Both the position numbers and the translations under genes were made by a program. A stretch of DNA of 64,000 bases. It comes from Spirometra erinaceieuropaei. Lineage: Eukaryota > Platyhelminthes > Cestoda > Diphyllobothriidea > Diphyllobothriidae. Location of the stretch: positions 2,552,005 through 2,616,004 of the forward strand of contig CACRXP010000014.1 of the NCBI GenBank assembly GCA_902702965.1, read 5' to 3'. The notes under the pieces are model-generated. The model was given only the letters and a program-made list of their open reading frames with translations, made no database searches and had not been told where the DNA came from. Below, piece after piece: positions 27,401-35,644 of the stretch; the first letter of the stretch is position 1, and the number at the start of each line of letters is the position of its first letter.

Positions 27401-28687
27401 GAGAAGGTGCAGTAGACGCTGCGCAAGCCCACTATCACTGTAAAAGAAATCATGCGCAAATCACCAGCCTGCTATGGAGCACGCGGTGGGCATCGTCGGT
27501 CACAACGGCCGAACTCTCCGTTAAATTGGGGTGTCACAGTGCGCGTACACAATTAGAGTGGTGGGGAGAGTTCAGTGCAGTGATTTAGGATGCAAACTGA
27601 TGCAAAGAACATTGGCTGTATCTGCTTAACTCTCTTCTCCCACACTCAACATGCTCCCCTGGGAAGACAAAGTCGAGACAGTTGAATGTCAGCGTGGGCG
27701 CAATAGATGGCAGAGCCAGACAGCCCGCCTATGCGTCCCACACACGATTCGGTTCACTCTTTGGGACGGCGCAAAACCATGCGCAAACGCCCACATCGGT
27801 ACAACTTGAACCGGCAGTTTAGTCGTCTTATTAGACACACAATAAATGCAAGAGGAATAAATGTGGTAAACATACCTCGAAGAAGATAATAGTTTGGGGT
27901 CGCTTTGCGATATAATCAAACTCCTCATTAAAAATAAGCACCTCCTCCCAAAGTGGTATCGTAGGACCCGCACAGCGACTATCGGCTGGCCTCGTCATCA
28001 GTGGCAGAATGAAAGTCCACTTTTCTGCGTCCTCGTAGTAGGATGTGACACGTTTTCCTCTGTAAAAGGATTTAAGTAATAAATCGTAAGCTTGGTTTTC
28101 AAAAACCTATCCTTCTTGAGTATATAGTCGCCAGTCTCCGTGTCCATTAGGTGAACCTGAACCAGAGGGTGCAGTGCTTCGATACTCAAAGGCAGCCGGT
28201 CAGTTCGATGAATAGTCATTTGCAGGACCGGTTTTGGTTCTCGGCTGGGCAGAGCCCTACTGCGTCTTCTGGCTGTCTCTTTGATCTTCTTAAGTTTGGC
28301 AGCCGCCTTCACCACACCCATCTTCGTAGCCCTTTCTGCCGGCCTTCATTTGCAAATTAGCTGCGAGGTGGGAGGGAACCTACTTGACACGCGGGGGAGG
28401 GTCTTCGGGGTCATTTTCAAAAGACTCATTTATTTCGCCCTTTAGGGCCTGCTTGGCATCCTAATGGATTCGCCATTTAGACATTCTATTAGGCGAACCT
28501 GTCTTGGTTTCCTTTCCTTCGACTTCGTCACGTGCTTCTTTTCCTCCTTGCCTCTCTCTCGCTTATTACGGGACAGCTGAGGTGCATCATCAAGCCTTGG
28601 CCTGGGGCGACTTTTGGACGGTTTGTCCTCGTCAACTGGGGCGGAGACGGTCTCAGTGACGGTCATTCCTTTAATGTTTTACAAGAC
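6139..28687 (-). CDS. AHI1: AHI1 (jouberin) gene, 12 exons recognised
   Basis: Spliced gene on the minus strand encoding the jouberin family, a scaffold of the ciliary transition zone (Joubert-syndrome gene in humans). The order of parts matches the family: basic N-terminal stretch, C2-like region containing HRTDRLPLS and RIAWAFLRPLGANG, WD40 repeats ending in SGSEDGSLHVW, a short coiled-coil segment, then SH3. About 1,000 codons are accounted for, against about 1,200 in human. Phase is continuous from exon 1 to exon 10 and from exon 11 to exon 12. Exon 10 ends in phase 1 while exon 11 needs phase 2, so at least one exon between 12619 and 10377 is missing from this model. A C-terminal tail after the SH3 exon was not found. 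The N-terminus before the C2-like region is only about 110 residues, much shorter than in vertebrates. Family identity is firm; exon ends are read by eye from GT/AG and phase. Confidence 0.92.
6464..7630. other. AHI1 intron, no recognised feature
   Basis: Part of the 3.8-kb intron before the SH3 exon. A frame at 6458-6832 on the plus strand is open by chance and matches nothing known to me. Confidence 0.5.
7640..8005 (-). repeat. PLE pseudo-LTR, inverted copy
   Basis: Reverse complement of 8850-9206 at high identity, including 'ccgtcgcggggggaggtgac' against its partner and the outer end 'tttgaagaagat'. Inverted pseudo-LTR copies are a known PLE arrangement. Confidence 0.85.
7681..7723 (-). 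ncRNA. Hammerhead ribozyme motif (decayed)
   Basis: Inverted counterpart of the 9124 motif: GAAACGTC, stem II and the GCT/AGC stem I persist, but the core is TTGACAA, with two conserved positions lost. Confidence 0.5.
8048..8983 (+). pseudogene. PLE reverse transcriptase end plus GIY-YIG nuclease
   Basis: A single frame interrupted by one TAA (8423-8425). Before the stop: QLPFLDVLVRRCTTGQLQT, RTLFQRVETHCSTPEDK and YPRHFIEGSRRR, the RT thumb region. After it: LLQPARVGIAHRSQ, then the nuclease CKYVGQTGWKLQTRLQEHKL, ATRRLDPHSQLATHVGETGH and SINRHLDLPAACKVLR. Catalytic Arg (LQTRLQEH) and the CNxGDCKYVG start are present; Tyr of the GIY box is replaced. The frame then runs into the right pseudo-LTR. 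Confidence 0.85.
8850..9206 (+). repeat. PLE pseudo-LTR, downstream copy
   Basis: Partner of the inverted copy at 7640-8005. It contains the end of the nuclease frame and a hammerhead-like motif near its 3' end. Confidence 0.85.
9124..9166 (+). ncRNA. Hammerhead ribozyme motif (core mutated)
   Basis: Stem I GCT/AGC (9124-9126, 9164-9166), core CTGACAA where CTGANGA is expected, stem II GGAGAGC/GCTCTTC (7 bp with one G-U), then GAAAC and the cleavage triplet GTC (9161-9163). The very short ACGT stem III is the form reported for PLE hammerheads. The G-to-A change in the core would be expected to abolish cleavage. Confidence 0.6.
9254..10264. other. AHI1 intron, no recognised feature
   Basis: No repeat or coding match recognised; the frame at 9606-9824 on the minus strand matches nothing known to me. 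Confidence 0.5.
10265..10376 (-). CDS. AHI1: AHI1 exon 11 (coiled-coil linker), probable
   Basis: Reading LEDILTTANEVRQYQKETRE and FRRILRKLDSVT, a short helical segment placed exactly where jouberin has its coiled coil between the WD40 and SH3 domains. The acceptor is CATTTTAG and the donor ACG followed by GTATGT. It ends phase 0, which matches the SH3 exon. It needs phase 2 at entry, whereas exon 10 ends phase 1, so an exon is missing between them. Confidence 0.6.
10599..10856. mobile_element. TIR foldback element (MITE), 258 bp
   Basis: Terminal inverted repeats of about 35 bp (10599-10634 and 10822-10856), beginning GGTGGAGGGGCGCT, with about three mismatches. The trinucleotide ATT adjoins both ends and may be the TSD. 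An internal hairpin GTTCTTACGGAAC/GTTCCGTAAGAAC adjoins the right end. The internal 130 bp recur at 11361-11492. Confidence 0.7.
10891..10965 (+). ncRNA. tRNA-Arg-like sequence (probable SINE head)
   Basis: A-box-like GGCTCAGTGGTTAGAGGCG, an anticodon region with TTCTAA (TCT-like) and B box GAGTTCGAGCC. The anticodon stem is mispaired and the acceptor stem does not close, so this is a tRNA-derived retroposon head, not a working tRNA gene. Confidence 0.5.
11361..11492 (+). repeat. Second copy of the internal MITE sequence
   Basis: About 90 percent identical by eye to 10666-10797 ('agtagattgaatactctatg', 'gcgacaacttagcatgagag') but without the TIRs. It may be a truncated element or a duplicated segment spanning the tRNA-like sequence. 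Confidence 0.65.
11493..12619. other. AHI1 intron; should contain a missing exon
   Basis: AT-rich, no recognised repeat. Phase arithmetic requires at least one exon between 12619 and 10377, entering in phase 1 and leaving in phase 2. I could not pick it out by eye. Confidence 0.4.
12620..12763 (-). CDS. AHI1: AHI1 exon 10 (last WD40 blade)
   Basis: Separated from exon 9 by an 88-nt intron. It encodes GENVKVYDQLAVSSPIASLD then IHPTEHVFAVASVGQTVPLL and IWLFDPKYG, the final propeller strand of jouberin. Acceptor TTGTGCAG and donor TACG followed by GTACGT leave phase 1. The exon that should follow was not identified. Confidence 0.87.
12852..12985 (-). CDS. AHI1: AHI1 exon 9 (WD40 repeat)
   Basis: It encodes GVVMAQFSGIINALEFIRSR and then VSPCGVFVFSGSEDGSLHVW and NSETG, close to the family's [37 protein letters not shown]. 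Entry uses acceptor ACGCCAG with the two bases left by exon 8. It leaves in phase 1 at ACAG before GTGTGT. Confidence 0.9.
12986..14049. other. AHI1 intron, no recognised feature
   Basis: First part of the 5-kb intron between exons 9 and 8. Nothing recognised. Confidence 0.5.
14050..15321 (+). pseudogene. Non-LTR retrotransposon (LINE) RT fragment
   Basis: Reverse transcriptase from before motif A to the C-terminus: NQAGFRAGRGCADQ, CYIDFATAFDSVHRESLW (motif A), SGVRQGCILSHILFNYAID (motif B), DLDYAEDIALL (motif C, YADD changed to YAED), SFKYLEVGLLPNG and the C-terminal CECWALRVEDERKLEVFDHH. A frameshift near 14150 and in-frame stops at 14420, 14477, 15083, 15227 and 15239 show it is dead. The frame's natural end at 15319-15321 follows an EIIEAG tail. 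Sense-antisense to AHI1, lying in its intron. Confidence 0.9.
15840..16465 (+). pseudogene. C-terminal zinc-finger region of another LINE polyprotein
   Basis: One frame gives CPRCQRTFRA, a TGA at 15955-15957, then IGLIGHLRINC (a C2HC finger). After a shift inside the Ser/Pro low-complexity tract, a second frame gives CPHCDRTFTSHIGLIGHLRI followed by H (intact C2H2) and CPHCPRFFRHRMGLFGNMRI, whose first His is Asn. This three-finger tail is one I recognise from LINE polyproteins of diphyllobothriid tapeworms. It is a different element from the LINE at 14-15.3 kb, which has its own C-terminus. Confidence 0.8.
16088..16152. repeat. CCT/CTC triplet repeat
   Basis: Imperfect (TCC)n inside the LINE zinc-finger tail; the site of its frameshift. 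Confidence 0.85.
16900..17560 (+). repeat. R1 dispersed repeat, long copy
   Basis: The longest R1 copy. It includes a 5' block (ctttctcctcactataaaca, gctaaaagccgtggcttgg), a middle block (tttatggcactcccac, ggtacgcctaggtgcggct) and the 3' core (gatgctacgcaagtctactg through tggacatcatcg). It directly follows the LINE zinc-finger tail, so R1 might be part of a LINE 3' region or a SINE derived from it. Confidence 0.65.
17561..18065. other. AHI1 intron, no recognised feature
   Basis: AT-rich intron end before exon 8; nothing recognised. Confidence 0.5.
18066..18394 (-). CDS. AHI1: AHI1 exon 8 (WD40 repeats)
   Basis: It starts LVQELTGHRRLVNCVRFNP and contains GTLLYSGDGQGRLIFWEPVE, then AITSIENHPSANRILVQARD and YLIMVDVQ. 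This matches the family segment with FDVHKSFINSLCFD, SGD-TG-I-VWN, LEIHPNGKRLLIHTKDS and RIMDLR. The donor CAGAG followed by GTGGGG was preferred over a stronger GTAAGT 34 nt downstream, because it gives the right phase and alignment with exon 9. Confidence 0.85.
18755..18900 (+). repeat. Degenerate telomere-like (CCCTAA-type) repeats
   Basis: Recurring GACCCTAA, CCCTAATTT, CTAACCTCAACCGCAATCCT and similar units, loosely tandem, in the intron between AHI1 exons 8 and 7. Confidence 0.6.
19740..19870 (+). repeat. Degenerate telomere-like repeats
   Basis: CTCAACCCTAAACTC, AGCCCTAACCAAAG and CCCTAACCCAAACCCTAAC units. One kilobase from the similar tract at 18.8 kb, in the same AHI1 intron. Confidence 0.65.
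20122..20652 (-). CDS. AHI1: AHI1 exon 7 (WD40 repeats)
   Basis: 177 codons, phase 0 at both ends. Two WD40 blades are visible: LRGHWRRVYSLAWAP with LLASASADGTARVWWL, then LGHPGFVYAVDFRPLDG with LLATGCVDGTVRLWSIKGR. An acidic and Arg-rich loop of about 30 residues interrupts the second blade relative to vertebrate jouberin. The donor is AGG followed by GTGAGA. Confidence 0.9.
20836..21258 (-). CDS. AHI1: AHI1 exon 6 (entry to the WD40 propeller)
   Basis: 141 codons, phase 0 at both ends. The acceptor ATTTCAG before GAGGCTCCC was chosen because it matches exon 5 phase and avoids stops; the frame is also open for about 30 codons further upstream. It contains FRLPNRLAVSLDLSWNGGQQ, then a longer loop, then VQDIRFSGDGKWLALAATGD and PVLVYK. 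These correspond to the [31 protein letters not shown] segment of the family. Confidence 0.85.
21259..22303. other. AHI1 intron, no recognised feature
   Basis: Nothing recognised upstream of exon 6 before the TIR elements start. Confidence 0.5.
22304..23257. mobile_element. TIR element, family T, copy 1
   Basis: Terminal inverted repeats of about 75 bp: 'tgaccgagattctgaagtgc' near 22332 pairs with 'gcacttcagaatctcggcca' near 23210. No transposase frame, so non-autonomous. The same AT-rich interior (gaatatattttatcgaaaac, ggtttaaaaaatttttaatc) recurs in copies at 23.3, 40.6, 45.6 and 57.9 kb. Confidence 0.75.
23258..24232. mobile_element. TIR element, family T, copy 2
   Basis: Directly abuts copy 1. 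Its right end is CACCAACTG followed by TA (24233-24234). Its left TIR starts about 17 bp in ('catgaaatgtcaaccgaaat'), so the outermost left end is lost at the junction with copy 1. TIR pairing 'tcgtatcgataagattaatt' to 'aattaatcttttcgatacga' is clear. Confidence 0.75.
24310..24620 (-). repeat. R1 dispersed repeat copy
   Basis: Contains 'tctgcacgcgccacacacg' and neighbouring R1 blocks in minus orientation, in AHI1 intron 5. Confidence 0.5.
25115..25345 (+). repeat. R1 dispersed repeat copy
   Basis: R1 3' core: 'gatgctgtgcaagcccactc', 'accataaactacttcaggcg', 'acaatggacatcgtcgg' and 'acgagggtcgaattttgg'. Confidence 0.65.
25346..26730. other. AHI1 intron, no recognised feature
   Basis: A minus-strand frame at 26192-26482 is open but matches nothing I recognise and does not fit AHI1 phase evidence. 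Confidence 0.45.
26731..27117 (-). CDS. AHI1: AHI1 exon 5 (end of C2-like region)
   Basis: 129 codons, phase 0 at both ends. It begins LVDFISSANAIQRYFYRG, continuing the FFE of exon 4, and contains RIAWAFLRPLGANGHENFGS and LRLQLFEP, the best conserved stretch of jouberin. It then gives EWWASGPNRRKRYPATLYVTLR. The donor is ATG followed by GTAATT. The next intron (5.47 kb) holds two TIR elements and R1 repeats. Confidence 0.92.
27290..27530 (+). repeat. R1 dispersed repeat copy
   Basis: R1 core: 'acgctgcgcaagcccactat', 'aaatcatgcgcaaatcacc', 'gcggtgggcatcgtcggtca', in AHI1 intron 4. Confidence 0.65.
27700..27785 (-). repeat. R1 dispersed repeat fragment
   Basis: 'agccagacagcccgcctatg' followed by 'cccacacacgattcggttc', the same block as at 5.7 kb. 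Confidence 0.55.
27876..28059 (-). CDS. AHI1: AHI1 exon 4 (C2-like region)
   Basis: Once the 47-nt intron is removed, the frame gives VTSYYEDAEKWTFILPLMTR and then LWEEVLIFNEEFDYI and TIIFFE. These follow the jouberin family pattern (SSYYEKEN--YILPIMT, WEEQIVFNE-F-YL, -ILFFE). The exon ends phase 0 on a strong donor (GAG followed by GTATGT). Confidence 0.88.
28107..28343 (-). CDS. AHI1: AHI1 exon 3 (start of C2-like region)
   Basis: It encodes a Lys/Arg-rich helix (KAAAKLKKIKETARRRSR) and then VLQMTIHRTDRLPLS and HPLVQVHLMDTETGDYI. The latter matches the conserved segment that opens the C2-like region of jouberin (VLQ-T-HRTD, HP-V--H--D--TG-Y). It enters with two bases carried over from exon 2 and leaves in phase 2 at GGATAG before GTTTTTG. 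The following intron is only 47 nt. Confidence 0.88.
28384..28460 (-). CDS. AHI1: AHI1 exon 2
   Basis: Seventy-seven nucleotides between a 38-nt and a 40-nt intron. It reads DAKQALKGEINESFEND followed by a Pro-rich turn, and the donor is AA followed by GTAGGT. Reading straight through either neighbouring intron meets stop codons, while removing both restores one open frame into exon 3. This supports the micro-introns, although no transcript was available. Confidence 0.7.
28499..28687 (-). CDS. AHI1: AHI1 exon 1 (start codon, basic N-terminus)
   Basis: The exon opens after a good acceptor (TTTTGTTTTAG) and the ATG is at 28666-28664. An in-frame TAA lies between acceptor and ATG, so this frame cannot extend further upstream and the ATG is the likely start. 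It encodes 56 residues, very rich in Lys and Arg (SKERKPRQ at the end), ending phase 0 at CAG before a GTTCGCC donor. No AUG-bearing upstream exon was recognised. The acceptor only 21 nt upstream of the start would fit either a 5'UTR intron or a spliced-leader trans-splice site, which cestodes use; the sequence cannot tell these apart. Confidence 0.75.
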
Positions 28688-31600
28688 CTAAAACAAAAGA
28701 AATTTGTTATTCTTCGGAACTTTATTTACTTATCTGAGGCTTTGAGTTCATGCAGAAGTCTACCGTCAGAGGTGACTCTGGCAACAGAGCAGGCGAAGGT
28801 TGGAGAGGGGGGGGCGCTAGCCAATCGACGACCAGTACCGCAGGTCTGGAGGTGATTACGCAGGCCTTTTCATGCCGGCGTAAAATCTATACATCGATTG
28901 ACTGAGTTCTAGTCCGAGGCTCAGGCTCCAACCAATTCTCCCTAGTTTTGCTTCCATTGTACAAGATTGTCTTAACGGCCGTGAAGTTAAACTTGTGACC
29001 CGTTTGGAACCTTGGCCTAGCAATTAACAGATATAAAATTTACTTTTATTCTGAAATTTTCAATGACATGCTACTTCCAACCACGCGCCCTTTACGCAAC
29101 TAACTGTTGAGCTATTTTTGAGTAGGTATGTTTACAAAACATACATCAAGGAGCATGCCAATTTGTATGATTAAAACTTTGATTGGACGCAACAGTTTCA
29201 GCCAGTTAAACTTGACTGCGATTAGTATGTGATCCCAATCAAACTTGGAAGTCAGCAATCGGAAAGAAAACGAATAAAGTACGTCCTTTTAGGTATGCTA
29301 AAGACAAGAAAAGTTTCCTCGTTATAAATGCAAAACGTAAACTAAAAGTCCCAACAATTTAAGGCCCAAATGACTAGTTTTAATGGGGAAAAACCAAGTT
29401 GTTTGCAAAAAGCTGTCCGTAGAGCAACTTCGTGACATCCTCCTCAGAGTCAAGTTGCACAGGAAAATAGACCGTCCAGGTAAAACGAACGGCGCACTCC
29501 ACAGAGTTCCACATTAGCTGTCATCAGATGATTTCAAAGTATAATGGACAAAGGTGGACTATGGATACGCAGGATTGCAATCCTCTCTGTGCATATATGC
29601 ATAATCGTCAATAGAACAATTATGAGGGCCCCTAATGAGTTGTGAACTTGAAAAAGATACCAAAAACAGGGTTCTAGGACGTCCTGGAAAACTAATTTTA
29701 GTGTTTTGAAAGACTTAAGAGGTCGTTGCGTAGGATGCCATGCATGCTTATTTGTTATGAAGAAACAGAACTTCCTTTGTTGGCAATTATACCTGAAGAA
29801 TCAGAAAGCACACAAAACACGGTGGTCAGCTCTGGCAACGTTCGACCTTAGATAATATGTATCACGGCGTGCTGGCGGATTGTGTGAGACATCTGTGTGG
29901 GCATTGGGATGATAGAAACATTCTGGAAAAAACCCCAACCGATATATGACTGCGGGGATCAAACTGAATAGAAACTTCTATGATCGACTTTACAAGGTAC
30001 GCGCCATGGGGTACAGTATAACAGGCATAGGACACAGCATTCTCACTCCAAGGACTGAGTGATCTCTGACGCTTAAGGCGCTCACACAAAGTGCAAGTAC
30101 AATGGTTCGACTGCCACTGCGGAGCTGTCACCCCGGACATGAGCGTCATGACTGGAGTAGATCGTTGAGAGAAACTACGTTCATCATCGTCTCTCCAGCG
30201 AAATGCACTTTCGTTGCGTCTATCTTACCCTTTTTCCTACTAAACACATCGCGTAATGATGACAAAACGATGTAAGGACGGCCGGAAATAGGTTGTGGCG
30301 CAATGACTGACAAAATGAAATGACTTTTTGTTTGCCTCTAAATCATTACGCGCGAGGCTTTCGATCCCACTAAAGTGACAATTACATAAAATTCACACAG
30401 ACGGAGAACCTCCACGGCCTGAACTTCCGTCCTGAGTAGGACCGAATTATTTCGCCATTTGGCAACCTTCCAGCATATGACCATTAGCGCATTATGAAGG
30501 CCTAAATGTAGATTTCGTTGTTTATAGTAATCAAGTGCATAAAAGGTCGAAGCATTCGATGCGCTAAAGGAAACATATAGACATACCTCTTCATATACGG
30601 CCGCACCATATACACTTTTGCCTTTTAATCGAATGCGCTGCTGGGCATCCGCACAAGATCATACCACCAGAATGATTGTTATTCACCCGAAAAGCGACTT
30701 ATGAGTGAGAACCACAGCTCTGCAATCTGAATCAATTTAATCTTGCACCTAAACCTAATGGACATCCAGATGACCCAGAAACCCCCATTTTAAAACAGTC
30801 TTCCTGACTAATTTACAAATTTTCCGAATATAAAAAACTATTCTGATGGAAAGAGTCGTCAAAGCTTTCAGCATCTAGAGTCTAGCTAATGGCTCAGAAG
30901 TTAACGCAAAACTCTTATCTACAGAATACTTAAAAACTGGCCAAACAGGCGTCCCACATATGCTTGCCAGTTTATAGTTGGCAGGAATTTTCGTTCAGAC
31001 CCCGGCCTCAAAGCAAAGTAGGGTAATTTATGTTTTCATTAATAATCAAATATATTGTAATGGAGGGAGATTTGTCACTTACTGCCGGGCAAGGAAGAAT
31101 GCGCGTATATGAATAAAGAAAGCTTATGACCTATCGGGTAAATTAAGACGACTCATGCACTAATTGTTGCAGAACGCTTAAAAATGGCCGTGCTTGTATC
31201 TTTCGAAAAAATGAACTGCATACCAAGCTAACTGAAGTACTAGTGATATAACCGACATTCAAAGTCATGTCTAGGCAAAGACGGCTGGAATCACAAATAA
31301 GGTTTCAATTTAATCCATCAGTGACGCAAGTTCATGTGTAGATTCGTTTACTGAGTATTCGAGATTCCAAAACTTAATTGATTTCTTAGTGTTATGATGC
31401 GGTTTATATGTGGCGTCCGACTTAGTTCCAGTCTTTCCATATATTAAAGTTCGCACATGCATATAAATCTTCGGAATTTTACGTAACGTAAAACGAATTG
31501 CAATGAACTGGCTTTATGACAATCCTTTCGAAATCGTAGGGTTTAAATAGAGAAGGGTTCTATAGAACTAAGGAACGTAAAATGGTCGCATTTTACGGTA

Positions 31601-34040
31601 AATTGTTGATAAGTGCTTGCATATATTTTAAAACATCTGTAGAAATTCACTTAAACTTCGTATCATGGTGATATATGATAAATCTAGTAGTCCATTCCAC
31701 AATATTTGGAAGTTTTGTCAATTACGTTCGTCGATTGGGAAAGTAGATACGCTTATATAAGGTAATAGCTCAACAGCCTGCCTTCAGGTAGACAACTAAC
31801 TACTCTATACTTCAGAAGTTTCGGTTGCAGGAGAACATTAAGAAAAAGGTTCCTAATGACAACGTTCATTTGTCGATCGGCTTGAATATCCTTCTTGTCT
31901 GATTGTAAATGGTAATTAGAAAGATGAAAATTCTGAATAAAAGCTGTTTTTGCTCTGTCCTGGCGTCAATGCTTTAAACAGTTGATGTATGAACCTTCAT
32001 CGGAAACCCTATACTTTCATACAATGTCCGTTATATACAGTCAAGATAAACCGCGACGATGACAGACGACCACACTTTTTACAAACTTTTATGACATACC
32101 GAGGGAGTAAACTGTTCAACGTACAAAAATACAACGCCCTTAACAGGTCGTATTCCGTAGGTCAAACGGAAGCACCGGATACGCAGTATTTTATCTAGAG
32201 CGGGCTAGTCGCAACTCCCCAAACTGGCAGCTTTGCGAGGAATTCTGCTGAAGACAAGTTAACACCGTATGTCAACTCTCTGTAGTCGGGAAAATATATT
32301 TTAGTGATTCACGCATCTTAGCATCTAAAAATGTTAGGTTCCATACATGGTTAAGAGGAAACCTACACATAATATCTCGCAGGCCCGTCATACCTACGAT
32401 CATGAAATTCGAATTTCGTGTATATTGACTTATAAATGTCGACCCAGTTTAAAAAAAACTTAAAATTTTGTGTGATATTACAAGTTTTTGACTGGTGCTC
32501 CCTATGGCAAAGCGAAGTAGTCAAGAGTTTTATAAAACAACCCCAGGCTAAATAAATTTTTTAAAAAAAGAATTACCCTAGGACGCAATAAAATTTTAAG
32601 CGTTTTTATTTACTATGCAGCTCTGAGAAGAATAGTAACTGTAGGTTTAAATGATAGACATAAAAAGTGTAGAATACAAGTTGCTGCAATATACCTCATC
32701 ACTCCTTCAAAAAAACCAAGTATTAATACTTCTGTGCAAAGTGTTCATGATGTTAAAGTAATACATATCTAAGTGCGCCAGGTAAATTTCGCTTCGGGGG
32801 AGTAATTTTTAACTCATTTGCTCAGTTTAGTGAGTAAGTAAACGAGTTCTCTTCGTATGCACTTTGCATGATTTTAAAACATCGTTTGGATATGCATAAC
32901 TTAAAACTGACAAACATTACGACAGTTATTATCCTTTCAAATTATTTTTTAAATTTCTAAATGGCTAGCTTTATCTAAGACGAGCCATATAATGCCATAG
33001 AATCAGTTAACACTTTGGATTATAAAGATACGCAATATTGCAAAAACGTCGTGGAAACGATTTTTACAAAAGTGGTATTTACTTCAACATTCTAATTGAA
33101 GTATCAAAACAAACAAGTCATAGTTTACATTGAATCGTCGGCCATGCATTTATCCCATTTCCTAGGTATTCAGACATATTTTATTAGCAGTTGCATGTAA
33201 AATATGTAGGAGCTGAGATAAGGCAAATATCATGAAGGACTATATGTACAGGTTCACAACTAATGACAGTGTACGTATCAGTACACACGTGACAGCAGTA
33301 TACGCAAATAAGTGATTCTAAGTGCTTTAATGCAGTGCGATTAGAGATATTCATGGTAAAAATAGAACAACCATTAATGATGTGGATAGCGATGTAAGGA
33401 AAATAGATAAAAGCGAATATTACGTTGTGATAGCAGAGAAAAACGGTATAGGAGACGTTTAAAGTGGTCCGACATATCTAAAGATGATTTTTGACATTTC
33501 TAAGCACATGGTTACCGAATCTCCATTTCCTTGGCTCACACAGCTAATATCACGAGGGATGAGTTGATATCAAGCAGCTGTACATAGGATTATTTTATTC
33601 CGTGCTCATTTTAATTTACCTTTTCATCCGTATCCCCATTTGGACTATAGCGGGTCAGTCAACGGATCTCGTCTAGATGGTCGTTTTCTCCAGTCCCTCC
33701 AATACTGGTTTTAAGCTTATATGGTCGTGAGGCCGACTCTTTGCATTGTTCCCCTCCTTCGATAAAGTGTCAATCGTGTAGCCTTACGATACATACTCCA
33801 GTTATTGCGAAATTCTGGACCGTACGCATTTGCATTTACACGCGTGTGATAGCCATAGGCATCGTGTAAACGATTAGTCTATTTATTACTGATGTGGACG
33901 TACGGTTAAGCACCTGTTGGTGCATTCATGCAAAAATCGTCATCTAAGGGAGTGATATTTCGCGATGAAACCTGAAGTGATAATAATTATGTAGTTCAAC
34001 TTCACACTTGTTACCCTATTTGATATTCGAGAGTGCTTTT
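28688..34040. other. Upstream of AHI1 / intergenic, no recognised gene
   Basis: The AHI1 promoter or any 5'UTR exon should lie here. AT-rich, with no frame above about 95 codons and no repeat I could name. I see nothing else to support. Confidence 0.5.
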
Positions 34041-34057
34041 CATCGTGCCCTCACAGA

Positions 34058-34660
34058 ATGCGCTCCATCGACGCTCTTAGCGAAGCCTTCTGTATTCGAC
34101 ATATACTAGTAGTCTGGTCGCATCTCCCTTGCCCCATCCTCGTATGGACTCGGATGAATGTAACCGACCGCATCTGGGTTCCTATCGCCTCGAGACTGGT
34201 TTTCAATTTCGCCACTATTTGCCTTATTCAAGGCCACATACAGGCCAACCTGACCAACCCGCCTACTTACCCCTTCATGAAATCCGTTATAGAATGCCCT
34301 ACACAGCTGACATTTATTTCAATCCTGATGATGTCCGACTATAATCCATTCTATACCGCAACATGTAGGCCAGTCCTGCCCGCATTTTTCTGTTTGTATT
34401 TTTTTCGGGGGGGGGGAGGTGGTTTCTTTCTCCTGTAAATTTAATCCAATCATTTTTGATTCTTGCTATGGAGTTTTTTTCACCCCTCGCTTGTCATTTT
34501 TCTTAACGGACTTCTAATTCAGAAACTATGTATCGCACTTTGTACAGATTTTGCCTACCTCGTCTAAATTTGGCATGTAAATTTATTTTTACTTGCTTTG
34601 ATGAGACCCCGACGGGTCTTTAATAAAAACAAAAAAATCACTATTATTATTACAGTGTGG
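34058..34660 (+). mobile_element. Possible retroelement 3' end with hairpin and poly(A) signal
   Basis: Short frames of unclear identity (ending near 34344) are followed by a poly-T/poly-G run (34400-34420). A compact hairpin AGACCCCGACGGGTCT (34605-34620) then leads into TTTAATAAAAAC and an A-rich tail. A stem-loop plus AATAAA at an A-rich end is typical of a retroelement or mRNA 3' terminus. No TSD was found and no family is assigned. Confidence 0.35.
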
Positions 34661-35079
34661 ATGAGGTAAACATTTAAACAACATCTGAAGAGGAAGCATA
34701 AAGTTAGTCGGGTTTTAGGTAGTGTAGTTAATCATTGGGATTATTCTGTAGAAAAGAACTGAAGTCTGGCAAATCACCGTAGCACAAAGCAGGAAGTCCC
34801 TGACAAGAAACTAGCGGAGTTTTAAATTCCTGATTTCTTTGCAAAGGATACGGCTTGTCTGGTCATAAAATGGATGTTGAAGTGGACGGACGTTCAGTGA
34901 TGGCGAAAAACCCACATGAATTTTTCAAGACCGACTGCAGTCGAACTGTCTGCAGAGGGATTAAGAGTGCGACAAGATCGGACTACAACAGACGCCAGAT
35001 ATATATGTGGCGTCTGGACATATATCTTGTCCAAATACGGGGGGCTATATATTCGGTATGATTTTTCAAAGGCTTTATA

Positions 35080-35160
35080 TTATCCCTGCCAACACCTGGC
35101 CACCCGGTCACCATACCTGCCGCCACATGCCCACACTTATCCCCCGCCAAAGAACCGGTA
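35080..35160 (+). repeat. GGCCACACC-type repeat, short block
   Basis: 'tatccctgccaacacctggc' and 'caccatacctgccgccac' resemble, in inverted orientation, the block at 35645-35800. Confidence 0.4.
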
Positions 35161-35644
35161 AGCAAATTTCTCGAATTGCCTATCCTACACAGCATGCTAT
35201 TTACTTCATGTGATTTTTACTATTCAAATCGTACGTATTAGATACAGTGTATCATTACTTCTGTTACGCCTGCATTACGTATGTCTTACGAAAGTTTTTT
35301 TATGCAGGAACTACCAATGGCCAGTGCAATTGACTTCTCATCCTGTATACGAAGGTCGCTGAAACCCCCATGATCCAAGACAGACTTTGTACATTTACAT
35401 TTTTTGACTTACGTATTCAATAACTCGTCCTTCCACAATACCGCCTTCCGACTTTAACATCTTCGGTATCCGCATTTGCCCTGAAGTGGGCCACTTACCG
35501 CCGTAGCCTAGCTTGCTTGGGACGTAGAGGTTCGCTGTGACTCGTTTCGGGGTTTTACGTTAGGCGACCGTTCGTCATGGTTGGCGTTTATGGCCAAAAA
35601 AATCGAGGCCGCGATGAGTGGAAAAAAACGAGAAAAAGCCCGCG

